DNA of 64,000 nt from Sodiomyces alkalinus F11 (taxonomy: Eukaryota > Ascomycota > Sordariomycetes > Glomerellales > Plectosphaerellaceae), in NCBI RefSeq assembly GCF_003711515.1, contig NW_021167082.1, positions 1,729,691 through 1,793,690 on the forward strand, in the 5' to 3' direction. Below the pieces are notes generated by a model. The model saw only the letters and a list, made by a program, of their open reading frames with translations, made no database searches and was not told where the DNA came from. The translations under genes were made by a program, and so were the position numbers. This document shows positions 37,501 to 49,954 of this stretch, one piece after another (position 1 is the stretch's first letter; each line of letters begins with the position of its first letter).

Positions 37501-38506
37501 CCAAATGCGGTCTCGCTTCCCATTTCCCAGCCGTCGGCGTTGGACGCTGGATATCGGCGGTGCGTGAGGAAATCAACACGAGGACGACGAGTATGGATGG
37601 GAGTGAGTGGGATGATGCTTGATATATTAGATCAAGCTGAACATCCCTTTCGCGTCTCCTGTCTCTCGTGTGTCTCCTCTGTCTCCCTGCCATCCAGCCA
37701 TCCAGCCATCCAGTCGCCCATCGTCCACCGGCCACCTCCAGTGTGTCGTCCATTCGTTCAGCCATTATTTGATTTGCCCATTCACTCGCGTATCAAGAAC
37801 ACCACCTTCACTCATCCCTTTGTTCTCAGCTCCTCCCTCTCCCTCGTTCACTATTATCCACACTTCCATCCTTTATTTCACCTGTTCTTCAGATTCCAAC
37901 GCAGCATCCAGTCACACTTTTCTTGGGTCTTTGAATTAGCTCTTACCGTCGTCAGACGCAACATCTTTCTTTCATGCTAAGTTATCGACGACGTTAGACA
38001 CAACGACCTAGCAGGCACATACTCGGCTGTCGACACCAACAATACGACAAGACCCCTCCATTTATTTGACAAGGGAACCGACGTCTAGGGCCTGGATTCA
38101 TCCTTGCTCGCCGAAAGACCCAAAGTGATTTCTTTATAAGAGATCTTATCCCTCGCCAGGTAACCTCTTTTCTCCCTCCGATCTGCTGTGTTGCGTTCGG
38201 TTGGATCCACCCACCTGAATTCGCGACGACCTACAAGCACCTTAGGTACCTTAACCTTACGGAGTGCGGTTGCGTGGCCTAGAGGTACCGATACAAGAAA
38301 CCCAGCCAATTCGGGTCATATTGTTCGCGTACCGCATACTGGTACAGCTGACTAACTCCACTCAGATCCTCCTTTATCGAGTGCAGATACATTTGGTAGG
38401 CTCAGGTTCTTGTCAGCCCGTGAAGCCTGCTGTGGTGCCCTGTGCTTCTGGCTACCTTACTCTTAGTGGGTTTCCCGCTAGGACCACCACCTGAACCGCC
38501 CAAAAG
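34559..38506. other. Intergenic, 3.9 kb
   Basis: I see no gene with support here. Frames of up to 146 codons (for example 37540-37980) lack domains. GTACAACGTATTCGTACGG lies at about 36055-36075. From about 37600 the plus strand becomes CT-rich, with CATCCAG repeats at 37688-37712; this may be the promoter and long leader of the TBC gene, which would then contain short upstream frames such as 38264-38494. Confidence 0.5.
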
Positions 38507-40277
38507 ATGCCCCCTCAGAGATTCTCCAGCGTCCGGTCAAAGTCCAGCCTTAGGCCCATTTTCAGGCTCGACTCGAGCCCCGTCTCCTTTCGATATGAAC
38601 AGACCATCCAGGCGGAGCCGCCAATCCACATCACATCCCCTTCGCGTCCGGCCCCTTCCATTTATTCTTCGTGCCAGCGACGTCCGTCCACTATTTCCTC
38701 TTCAACAACTACCACCACAATCACCGCCGTCGCGACGACGCCATCCTCGCCCACTCACACCTTCGTTGTCGTGATCCCCCGTCCTCCTCCCCCCGAAGAA
38801 GAGCATCCGGCGCTACGAAGTAGCAAGTCCGTCAGCGACGCCGAAGGTTGGAAAAGAGATTCGGGCCTCGCACCAACCATCGTCCCCACCATCTCGATCG
38901 GTTCCGCTACGATACGAGGCGACGAGTACGACGACAACGACGGCAACGACGCCGCTGCCGCCGCCGAACCCTGTTTCGATACTGCTCTGTACGACAAGTA
39001 CAACAAACTCTTCGACTTTGAACCCGTTTCTGTGGTCCATGATATAGCATCTGGTTACTCGACCGGCGACCATCCCCAGCACGACGTATCAACAGCGGCA
39101 GCTGCACCGCTCTTTCTGCGACTATCACTGTCAAATGATCGACAGGCACCATCCGCCGCATCCGTATCCCTGTCTTCTGTGCCCTCATCCCCCTCGTCGC
39201 CCCCATCACAACCTTCCTCCGCATTCTCATCCCACTCGGCCAATAGCAGCCTCCTTGCTTCAACGCCCCCACAGCCCCCTACGCTAGCAGAACGGAGGAA
39301 AAAACTGGTCAAGTCCTTTAGCCTACGGACGGGGCTATCAATAACCACCAGGAGACTCCGCAAAAGAAGTCTCGGCCACGAGGACGCCAACGGCTATCAA
39401 GCCCACTTGGCCGCGCTATCAACTGGGGGAGGCGCTAGTAATCTTAGTGCCACGGCGTCAGCGGTCGCGGTAATGGCGCTCAACTCATCAGCGTCAGGGT
39501 CGTCCAGGGCCCTCGCTGAAACTCCAGCCACGCCCAACACCACCACAACGGGCGGTGCCGGCAGTCGCTCGCCTGCAGACAGCACCACCACCAACACCCC
39601 TGCTCCCGCCGCCACAACCCGTATATTCCACCCGTCCAGTGCGGCTGCCATCGCTGCCATCGCCCTCCCCGACTTTTCCCCCCTTTCCATTGCAATCCCC
39701 GACGAACGCCTCCTCGACGATGACTTCATTCAGAACATGAGCTTCTCTCAACGCGGCAGTGTCATGTTTGGTGGTCGCCGCGCAGTGCCACGCCCATCGC
39801 CAAACTCGCCATCCCCAACTCACGAGGCTGAAGCGAAATCGCAGGCTGAAGAAGTGAATGGAGAAGCAAGGACAGACGGCGAGGCGCCGACACCGGCCAT
39901 CGACTTCATTGCCTGGCAATCCGGACCGAAATCGGACGAAGCACCGGCGGCGCCGACCAGACTGCCACCGACCGTACCATCCGCAGCGGCAATCATCTCG
40001 CCATCGGCACCCGCAGAGGAATCGGCACCCGCGTCGGTAGAATCAGATACAGAGACCAAAGTAACGACCGACGCGGAGACCGAAACGGCCACAGACCCGG
40101 CGGCAGAAGCTGTGGCAGAGACACCTACAGAAGCGACGGCGGAAGCAGCAAGGAAACAACCGATGGAAACAATTGCAGAAGCAGAGGCGGAGGCAGAGGC
40201 AATCACGGAAGAAACAGCGACAGAAAAAGTCACAGAGCAGGCGGCGGCAGATGAGGTGCCAGAGGTAGAGGCAAAGA

Positions 40278-40323
<46 letters not shown>

Positions 40324-42463
40324 TGCAGACGCAGATGCAGACGCAGTGACGGCGGCAGTAACAGAGGATGCCACGGCAGAGACTACTACTGAACCATCGA
40401 GGGAGCCGACGCCCGGAGAATCTCCCACGGCGACACCCGCTACCCCTACTCCTACTTCCACCACTCCTGCCATCGTCAGCACCCCGTCGGCGGAGGGCAC
40501 CAGCAATGCCAACACGACCGAAACGCTAGTGGATGGGACTTCCCAGACCACCCAGACGACGACCGCAATGCCTTCGATTCAACTCATGCCGGCCGATGTG
40601 GAGAGAGATTCTCAAAAGGTGAGATCTCTTTATGACTCTGGCGATGCCGTGAGGTGGGAAGACGGTGGGAGACTCTCCCCACTCGGCGAACAAGGGGAGC
40701 CCGACTCCCCATCTGCCAACAAGGACACAGAGAATGACGCGTATGACCTTCCTCTTCGAGAATCACCACCTTGCTGCTTTTTTCTTCCCTTTATCCTTTT
40801 CTTGTCTAGTTTCTTCTTTTCCCTTTTGTCGTGCCTTCAACAAGCCTACTCCGTGTGTGCTAACCTTTTTGTTTTTGCTCAACCTCCAGCGTGTCCGACC
40901 TCCATTCTCCGCCGCGCTCTCTTTCCCGATCTGCGAGTTTCTTGTCGGCCCGCCCCGAAAGTGCGCTCGTGCGCAGAGAGTATGAGCTTGCAGGCGGCAT
41001 CGAAGATTGGGAGGACGTACAAGGTGGTGACGTCGATCGGTACGGCTTCATCACCCCGCGCAGGCCTCAATCCTCAAGAACCGATACTCCGCCGACCGAA
41101 CTGAGATCGTCCCGGTCCGTCTTCAGGAGGAGGAATGTATTGTCGACGCGAGATGACTCGGGTCCGCACGGCCGCGGGCCGAGCAGGAAGTTGTCGGCTC
41201 GATCCCTCCACACTCAGACCTCCGAAGTGTCGACCAGGTCGCGTCGATCGGCGAGGTCTGCCATTCGCCAGGCGACCAACTTGCTCCCCCACAACCGCAA
41301 CCGGCGCTGGATGGACGAAGCGGGCGACATGTTGACGCTGATGCCAGGGCTCCAGGACGTCATGGAAGACGCCAAGGCGGAGCAAATATCCGAGGCCATC
41401 AAGAAGAAGGAATGCGAGCGAGCCGAAAAGTGGCGGAAGATGGCCAAGGTGGTCAAGAAGGGCGAAGACGGAGAGGGCATGGTCTTTGAGTTCGACGTCA
41501 AGAACCCCAAGCTGATCGAAAGGACGTGGAAGGGCATCCCCGACCGGTGGCGATCCTCGGCCTGGTATTCCTTCCTGGCAGCCAGCGCCCGGGAGAAGCC
41601 GGGGTCGCCCTCGGAGGAACATATCATAGCCGACTTCAATCGCTTTCAGAACAGGAGCTCGCCCGACGACGTCCAGATCGACCTGGACGTGCCGCGCACC
41701 GTCAATCGGCACGTCATGTTCCGGAGGCGGTACCGTGGCGGCCAGCGGCTGCTCTTCCGCGTGCTACACGCCCTATCACTCTACTTCCCGGAGGTCGGCT
41801 ACGTGCAAGGGATGGCGTCCCTGGCGGCGACCCTTCTCTGTTACTACGATGAGGAGCAGTGCTTTGTCATGCTGGTGCGCATGTGGCAGCTGAGAGGCCT
41901 GGAGCGACTGTACCGGCCCGGTTTCGAGGGTCTAATGACTGCACTCGGGGATTTCGAAACGTACTGGCTGCGTGACAAGCCCGTGGCGCGAAAGCTGGTA
42001 GGTCTTGATGAGTTTGGGACAGTCCATGAACCGAGAGGTCAAACCAAGGAGAACCTGCGTTACTGACTTTTTTTTTCTGTACCCCTCTTAGACCGAGCTT
42101 TGCATTGACCCCACGGCATACGGAACACGATGGTATCTGACTCTCTTCAACCTGACCATCCCGTTTCAAGCGCAGCTCAGGGTGTGGGACGTGTTCTTGC
42201 TCCTGGGTGACAGCCCTCCCGAGCGGCCACCGACGACATCGAACGGGTCGAAAGCGACGCCGAAGCAGCCGCTTGCCGGGATCGAGATTGTGCACGCCAC
42301 GAGCGCGGCCTTGATCGATGCCCTCGGCGAGGTTCTGCTGGACTCGGATTTCGAGAACGCCATGAAGGCCTTGACGTCCTGGATCCCCATCAAGGACGAA
42401 GACTTTCTCATGAAGGTGACCAAGGCGGAATGGAAGGCTTATCAGAGTCGGAAGAAGGCCTAG
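38507..42463 (+). CDS. TBC-domain Rab GTPase-activating protein
   Basis: Predicted 1237 aa, exons 38507-40740, 40890-41997 and 42092-42463. The C-terminal third is a TBC domain (about residues 930-1200). It accelerates GTP hydrolysis by a Rab, using an arginine and a glutamine finger; both are visible, Arg1014 in IDLDVPRT and Gln1051 in GYVQGMASL. WKGIPDRWRSSAWY and RVWDVFLLLG are also typical. The first 744 residues are low-complexity Ser/Thr/Pro/Ala, including eleven Asp-Ala pairs in a row (from 40280). Exon 2 opens with VSDLHSPPRSLSRSAS. The join GC|C over the 149-bp intron keeps phase, but the very different composition of exon 1 leaves open that some transcripts start later, inside exon 2. 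The start at 38507 was chosen as the first ATG of the long frame. The Rab target cannot be told. Confidence 0.85.
40280..40345 (+). repeat. GACGCA hexanucleotide array, 11 units, in coding sequence
   Basis: Eleven tandem GACGCA/GATGCA units encode (Asp-Ala)11 within the N-terminal disordered part of the TBC protein. Two units carry the synonymous GAT change. The unit is a multiple of three, so length change would keep the frame. Confidence 0.97.
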
Positions 42464-45107
42464 AAGGCCTCTCGCTCGGTCTCCTCCACTTCCCTCTATT
42501 TTTGGCGACTGGCGTGAATAATGTTCTACCCTGGCATGCTCTCTCCATATCCTGTTTGTTTCCCCCCTTTCTTCATTTCTCTGTTTTCTCTTTTATTTTC
42601 TTTTCATTTCATTTCCCCCCAACCCCCGATTTCTCTTCCCTTTTTCCCCAGCCGGATCTTTACTTGTGTCATTTATGCACATACCCTTTGCTTTACACAC
42701 TTTGGCGAGGAGCTTGGAGATCTGTTTCTTTTCTCTTCTTCATTTCTTTCAAGTGCGTCTGCTTCCATATAATACCCCTTTTTTAGGACACAGGCAGCCT
42801 CGTCAGGCACATCACGATTTCTTTTGTACCTAATGGAATGTGAGATGTCCATGCCACTAAGCTTCCAGAGCTCTGTGGTGGACAGGCGGTTCGGTAGGTG
42901 CATGCTTGGGCGATCCCGGCAGGGGGGGTGCCTTTAATTTTGCACAAAGAAAAAGGGATGCAAGGAGGGATAGACCAGCAGGCTAGCGACAAGACGGTGG
43001 GGTATTTCTGGGCCGATCTCATCATGACCGATGTTGCCGCTCGGCAGGGGACGTGGATACTAGAAAATATAATATTTACCGTCTCGGATAACTAGACGTA
43101 TGTGCATTCTCATATAGAGCGCCTTCCTTTTCGAGGTCGACCTGAGGGTAATATGTACATCTATCTTCATTTTGCCCTGTCTTTTCTTATTGTGGGGGGG
43201 GGNNNNNNNNNNNNNNNAAAAAAAAAAAAAAACAAGAAGAAGAAGAAGAAACGTCGCTATGCCTCAATATGGGACGTGTTTGACGGGAAATCTGGTTTTG
43301 GCACATTCATAAAGATGCCAAGAGAGGTGCAACAACAATACTCAGTACAATTCACCTCAACATGCCAAGTCTAAAATAAGGCAGATATCATCTCAAGGCG
43401 TAATAGAGATCCAGGAAAAGAGGCAGGTCTGTCTAGGCTCAAACGAATGTTCTTCTGAAAGCTTCACGTTTCCATGTACGAATGGAAATTATTACTTGGT
43501 TTGTACTATCAAATACAAACGTACGCGCGTATAATTACCTGGCGGCGGTTATTGTGCACGTGTACCTACCTCGATAATACCTAGTTAAAGCAAGGGACGT
43601 GCGTTTCACCCGTCCGTTATGTCTCACATGTCGCGAACCGAACACCCGCACCCGACCTCCCGGAAGAGAGCCGTTGGAAATTGACCAGTCAAAGCGCTCT
43701 AAAATTTCCCGGTCGATCGTATCAGGAAAGCGGGGGTGGAGGGGTGCGCCTCCTTCGTGCCTTTAGCTTGGCTGGATGAATGTTACGACGCCTGGATGGC
43801 GAGTACTTTTTCGAATTCGTAACCCACCTTTGTGCGTGTGCTGAGCCCTTGAAGGGGACTTATGGGCATTCGTAAAACGAGGGGGGGACACCAGGGCAAA
43901 GAGAGGCACAGAAGATTATCTCGGATGGGTTTTAAAAGGGCTGCCGACCTAATAAAGTACCAACAGAAGAAGCCGTTGAAGTTCGAAACCGCGACGGCGT
44001 CTATGGATGGTTTTTTTAGATCACTTGATATTAATAAACCAACTCATAAAGTAAATATATTTGCAACGAATTGTTCAATAACGGTATGATTAGGAAATAC
44101 ATACTTTACGTACAGTACAGATACGAAATACAATAATTACATTCGACTGCACGTCCCGACTCCCAACATTAGGGTCTATGGAATTGCGGTGTTTTCAATG
44201 TAGAAATGCGGCCTAGCTCTTTAGAATACCGACATTATCTTTCCCGGCTGATGAAGATCTCTCCGATGCATTTGCGGGGCTTGCGTCCGGAAAGCCACCG
44301 ACGTAGATTTTGAACACTCACTTCTTGTGCTCCCACTGACGCCAACAACGGCCCTCGAAAGCAGAGTAAGTGCAATGCACGATTTTATTAATGATTTGAC
44401 AGGATCATTGCTCTCACTCTAGCATTCGGCTCAGGTCCATCTAGAAATCTGTGGATCTCTGCCGCCCAGGGTAATAATCAAACAAGCGAGAAAGATAACC
44501 AATCCCTGAAATCTTGAAACCGGTGGCTCTCCTTGCTCGAAGGGCAATTTTTCTCGCACCCCCACTGACTCTCCCCTTCTTTATTTGGCACCCTTGGGCC
44601 TGGCCCATAAGCCACTTCCTTGTGCATCATCAGAATATCGTGTGCCGTCATCACACTTCTTTTCATGTGGTAGACAACTTCGACCCTGCCATCTGGGCCC
44701 CCTTCCGGTGTTAAAATCACAGAAATAAAAATCATGTACATGGTGAATCGAAAAGTAGAAGGCCCCAGGACTGCCCCTGACGAAGTCAAAGCATAGCCGG
44801 TCGTCAATGGTGACTCGGCTCCCGGCAGACCCAGCCTCCCTAGTTAAAAAATCACCCATCCAACTAAAATGAACAGAAGGAGGTCAAGCCTCCTTGAACA
44901 TTCCCCGCCCCGGACCGGGGGCATGAGGAGGATCGCACCAAACGAAACGGCAAGGACCAAGAAACACTCGAAAAGAAGCCCCCGGGGAGGGTGACCCTTC
45001 CAAGAGCCTGGAATAATTTAGGTGTGGATGAGATGTCCTGCATGTGGCTGTAGATTGACCTGTAGATTGACCCGTATTCTTGCCCATCGGGTCACCATTA
45101 CCGGCAT
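42464..45107. other. Convergent intergenic region, 2.6 kb
   Basis: This region lies between the 3' ends of the TBC gene and the Pro/Gln-rich gene. The left 300 bp are strongly T/C-rich, fitting a 3' UTR. A run of 15 N at 43203-43217 is bordered by G and A runs. A frame of 75 codons at 43862-44089 and one of 92 at 44581-44859 (minus) have no recognisable feature. A 13-bp direct repeat (CTGTAGATTGACC) occurs at about 45048-45073. Confidence 0.5.
43203..43217. other. Assembly gap, 15 N
   Basis: Fifteen N between a G-run and an A-run followed by an AAG-rich stretch, in the gene-free convergent region. Confidence 0.98.
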
Positions 45108-46645
45108 TTACCGCGGTCGCTCGTAGTGCTGTGGGTTTTGCAATTGTTGCTGTCCCCTAAACTCTGTCGCGGGAGCCAGAGGATACTTCTCAGGTAGTTG
45201 TGGTTCTCCTGATAATAGTGACGACACCGAATGTCCGCCGCCACTCCTGCTGGGTCGTTGTTGCGGCGTCTGTGGCTGACTTGGCTCTCCTTCCTTCGAT
45301 GTGCTGGTACCCTGTGGCGATGCTAGTTCCCCAACGGGTCCCATACCCTCGCCGCTGCCACGCCCAGTAGGCCTATGGGTTGAAATGTCGCTTCGCTGGC
45401 GCATATGTCCTTTACCTCTACGTGGGGGAGGATTCCCTAATGTTGAACCGCTCTGCGAACCGGGAGATCGGGGTCGTTGCTGGCTGGGAGGGGGGTTTGC
45501 CGGGTGAGCGCCTGTCGCCTTGCGTTTCTGCCTGGGAGAACCACCTACTGTGCACCATTCACAAGCCAAAGGTTAGCCTAGAGCGACTCTCGCTTTCTTT
45601 TGCTCTTGTTGGACGCACCAGGTGTCGCAGGCTGGTTTGAGCTTCCGGCTTGCGAAGTCGGGGGCTGCCAGTGATGGAAGTAAATGCCCGTGCTCTGATG
45701 CGACTCTTGTTGCCCCGCTGCCGATTGCGACGGCGCCATGGCGTGTGCGCCATGGCTCTGAAGGGATGAAGATGGGCCAGACTGCTGGATCCCGCTATTC
45801 AGACCTGGGAGCGCAGCGCCCGGGCCTAGTGGACGCCCTGTTGACGTCGTTGAAGATAAGGTCTGCGCTCTCACCCTCGTTGTCGGAGACCCAGGATACG
45901 CCGGATACCCGTGAGGGCCCGCCGAGCCGGGAGTAGAAGGCACGCCGGTATACTGACTGTATCCTTGTGCTTGGGAGTCCCGCCGGTGCTCTGGCGACCT
46001 CTGCCCCTGTGGAGGCAATAGCTGGGGATGCTGCCCCTGTACCGGAGATGCCAGGTAATGCTGGGCAGCCTCTAAAGCGGCGGGGGACACGGCGCCCCCC
46101 ATTCCGGCGAACACGAGCGGTACTATGGCGGGAGGAATCCCCCCCTGAAGGGATGTCCGCAGCATGTCTGCCTCTATTCTTCTTTGCTCGAGACGCAGCG
46201 ATTCCTGCTTCGTCCTTTCTTCCTCCTGTCTCCGACGTTCTTCTTCGGACTTGGCCGCTAGCCAGCTCCTCATAGAGTCCTCCGAGCCTTGCCACTGCGG
46301 TGGCGGACCAGGCAGTTGACCCAGAACATGGCCGTGTGTTATCGGGCCCTGGACCGTGGAAGATTGTCCGGGTGGCGGAGGCTGTTGAGAAGGGGTCCCG
46401 CCAGCGTGAGACTGATGAGGGGGGAGAGCCATGGCTGCCGGGAGCGGAAGGCCTCGGGGCGGCGCTGATGACGACATTTGCTGGTCCTGGGGGCTGTGGC
46501 TGAGAGGAATTGACGGCCGTCGGGAGTGAGACGGCTCTTGGTAGGCCAAAGGAGGAGAAAGTCGGGATGTGGAAGGCGGCGTCGGGAGATCATGGACGGA
46601 CTTGTAGCCGTAATGCACTGGTTGCTTAGCTGTGAGCATGGTCAT
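45108..46645 (-). CDS. Pro/Gln-rich fungal protein, possibly nuclear regulator
   Basis: Two exons, 46645-45619 and 45547-45108, giving 488 aa. The 71-bp intron has donor GTGCGT, branch GCTAAC and acceptor CACAG, and joins ATPV|GGSPRQKRKATG; without splicing the frame stops at KRKRESL. The N-terminus is MTMLTAKQPVHYGYKSVHDL followed by PTPPSTSRLSPP. A charged helix, probably a short coiled coil, spans about 124-166 (MRSWLAAKSEEERRRQEEER...), then a hydrophobic patch IPPAIVPLVFAGMGG. Further on are IYFHHWQPPTSQAG (about 320) and KRKATG, a basic patch that could be a nuclear localisation signal; the tail has GHMRQRSDIS. I believe this pattern of islands recurs in filamentous ascomycete proteins without a known function, but I cannot name the family. 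No DNA-binding domain is visible. The second ATG, two codons on, is an equal candidate start. Confidence 0.75.
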
Positions 46646-49600
46646 GTATACTCTTCTCGGGTCTGAAGCATCTGAGACTCAAGGCATAGGTCGCGTGGAG
46701 AACGGCATAAAAGGTAGAGACATCCCAGGAAAAAAAAAAAAAAAAAAAAATCAGTAAAAATACAAGACTAGGGAGTGGAAAGAACGTGGGCGGATCCAAA
46801 ACAGAGACAGGATGAAAGCAACAGGAATAAAGAAAGAAGAATAAAAAAGAATAAATAATCAAAAAAGAGGGGGGGGGTGGGAGGGAACAAAGTCGAAGAA
46901 GACAAAGAAGAGAAAAAGAAGAATTGGGGAAGTGTCGGTGGGGATAACCTTTTCAGATACAAGCTGGAGAGGACGGCCAGCTTAGAAGTAGTAATGGCAG
47001 AGGATGGGGAGGCAGGTGGTGATGATCTCCACGAGTAGACCCGGCCCTCATCTAGTCATAGGTTCCTGACTGGTGCCGAAGTGCTCATAGTCAAATGCTT
47101 GCCAAAGTAGGAATAGTAAGGAATAAAACGGCCCACGTAGAAGGAGTCCGGTTCAAGGCCCAGGGACGCTGGTAAACGGACAAAAAAGAAAAATGGTCAA
47201 GCGATGTCCTAGATTTGGAGCGGAATGGTTGCCCGGTGTGAAATGGAGGGGTGGTTGTCCCGAAAAGGAGCTGGCAGCGAAGCTTCCCCAACGGAGATTT
47301 TGAGAGTGCGAGGACTTAAAAGACGAATCGAGCAGGGTAGGCAGGATGGCTCATGGATCTGCGCACGAGGTAAGAGCCACCCTTGATTAAGTCGTTCCTC
47401 TGTGGCTGGGGCATGGGCCGCTGTGGAGAAGACTGGCAGTGAGAGAGGCCTGGATTATTTCCCTCACTACCAGTGCGTATCAGAGTGAGATGACTACTGT
47501 TGGAGGGGAAGGGGAAACCGGGTACCGGGGGCTATTCACCAAGAAGAAACAAGTTGGAGGGGGGGTGTATTCGTCTAGTCGCGTTGTTACAAGTCGTTGA
47601 CAGGGTGGGACGGCTTGAATTGTGGCCAGACTGACTGACACTTTATTACCTCGGCTGCCCCCGTCAAAGAGTACCATAAGGCAGGACACACGAAAGAGAA
47701 AGAGAAAGACACCGATATGGGAAAATAGGACGCTGGAATAATAGCGTACGGATTGAATGATTGCGCCGTGGTGCCATCCCTTGTACCTTCGGAGCTCTGG
47801 CATCACAACAGTCATGTCGACAGGCAGGGGCGTGAACAGCAGAAAAGGATGCCGAGTAAGACAAGATGTACATACTTCGTACTTCGTCCGTACATTGTAT
47901 TCTTAGCAGGACAAGGGAGCTGAGGAAACCTGCCATGTTGTTAGGGAAGGACATCGAAGCAGCTGGCTGGTGTGATATTCGACCGACTTGTGCGTCAAAG
48001 AGGGGCTTTAGAAGGTCAAGTTCGATGGGGGTTTTCAGCCAATGTACGTTGGGAAGGGGGCTTTGCTCCTTTTTTTCCTTTTTTTTCTTCTTTTGTTTTT
48101 CTCTTGCTAAACTTTCGTTTCTGTTTTGTTTTAGTACGGGGGCAGGGGAGGTGCAGACCGGGGGTTCACCCACAAAGCCCCCTTTGGAGAATTCTCCACC
48201 CTCTCCTTTCCTTTCCCCCCCTCCTGCTCCTAGACACCCCTGTTGCCAAGAACATGCCCCCTGTCCGACCGAATCTGGACTTCACTTAATTAACCTTCCT
48301 CTGAACTTTTAGAATCCAAGAGGAAGGGGTCACGACCAAACGCTCATTGTCAAGGCCTCCACTCATCGTACGGAGTAATGACTTCGAAGATCATATATGC
48401 GTACGAAGTACGAAGGCCGGATACAATGCAAGGCTGGTCGTGTGTACAGGGATACGAATATGTACGAACAACTAACTCCTGCTTGCCATTGCTAAGAGTC
48501 AATCATCCTGTCCGATATTCGAGCAGGAACCACTTGGTCACCACCTTAAAGTCATGATAGGCTGACACCCATGTGGTGGACAATGACACCCTCCTGTCGG
48601 TGCTCTTTGCATTAAGGAGTAAGTTGGAGAATCTTCGTACTTGTTGTGAGCTCAGGTAGCGTTATATATGAATGGTAGCCGCATCCGCGGATATCTATGT
48701 TCGATATTTCGCGTTTATACAACGTAGACTGCAAGAAACATCGCAAGCAGCCTAAATTGTAAGTCTGGAGCGGAGGAAGTATCCGGTGGCCTGTAGTCTT
48801 GGGTTTCCGGGGGAAGGAACATGAAAAGGGGGAGGAAGGAAGTACGAAGCGCGGAATATGCATGAAACAATGTCTGTTGGTCGCAGCGATATGAAGACCC
48901 GCCAGATGCCTGCCTTACCTATGTACCCAATTGCTTTTTTATATCATCTCTTAACGGTGGCTGGTTCGAAAACCAACAAGACGGAAGAAAGTCCCCGGGG
49001 CCCGCAACCTGGGGATTATGGGAAGTAACAGGGAGCTCTCGGCCTCGAAGGCCTCCCGGAAACCATAATAGCCAAAGAAAGAGATCTTGGTCTGACTGGC
49101 AGTTCGGGGCCCGAGTCTGCGCGTCAACAAATACCTGGAGCTCGGGACATCCGCGCAGATCGTGTGTACCGTTGAAGATTCTCGTCGTCAACGTCTGCAG
49201 CCCGGGCAGATGGATACGAGGCTGACTATAGCTACTGCAGCATGAGCGACGTACAAGTCTTCGGAATCTGGTGATACGTAAGACGAAAAACAAAGCAATG
49301 GAAAATGCGGGGATGCACTACGTTCCTTATTTTGGGGTTCGTGTATTCGGCAGTCGGAAGATGGACGCGACAGAGCCAGTCATCGCAAGCCGTTCGACGA
49401 GTACTCGAGCAAGCATATCACAGCTCGTTCGATCTCTCTCTGAGGTTTGGTGCGAATCATCGACGGTGGCGGGATGGCATTGGACGCATTGAGGCCAATG
49501 CGTAACCATTCGTTGCCAGACACCCATTCTTCGTCTGACGTTCTATCTTCTCCACTTTGAACTTTCGGAGGTATCAGAGGTTAGACGAGACAATGACATA

Positions 49601-49934
49601 ATAAACAAGGAGCACCTTAGGTATGATTACGGAGTAGTCCCGCTTTGTTCCTTGTAATGATGTCTCTCGGCGGAGTACGGAAACGAAATTATTAAGGAAA
49701 AGAAAAAAAAAAGACAAGGGACCGCCCTCGTTACAACGTACGGTTTTCGGTGACCAGCTTACACGCAGTACGCCAGCAATCAAGATAAAGATGCAAATGG
49801 GAAGAATTTCTTTCCGCTGCTGCACAAAGGTCACATGCATCTTGCCTTAATTAGTATTCTTCCCGGTTGGCTTCGTCAAGTCGGGGCACAAGTCCGGCTG
49901 CTACGCGTCGTGAAAGGGGCCTTGTCGTTACAGA

Positions 49935-49954
49935 AGTACGAAGTACTTCGTACT
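49935..49954. repeat. 20-bp perfect palindrome
   Basis: AGTACGAAGTACTTCGTACT reads the same on both strands without spacer. It lies in a cluster of related motifs (TACCTTACCTTACC, TACGGAGTACATAGGTATGTAC) from 49930 to 50015. Confidence 0.97.

Noticed and set aside
39820..40551. 243-codon minus-strand frame rich in Ser-Ala pairs
   Set aside because: It is the antisense reading of the Asp-Ala coding array and the low-complexity first exon of the TBC gene; no independent signals.
43862..44089. 75-codon Lys/Arg-rich frame
   Set aside because: Short, next to AT-rich DNA, no relatives that I recognise; could be a relic but cannot be supported.
48955..49000. Possible tRNA B box (GGTTCGAAAACC)
   Set aside because: No acceptor or anticodon stem can be paired around it.
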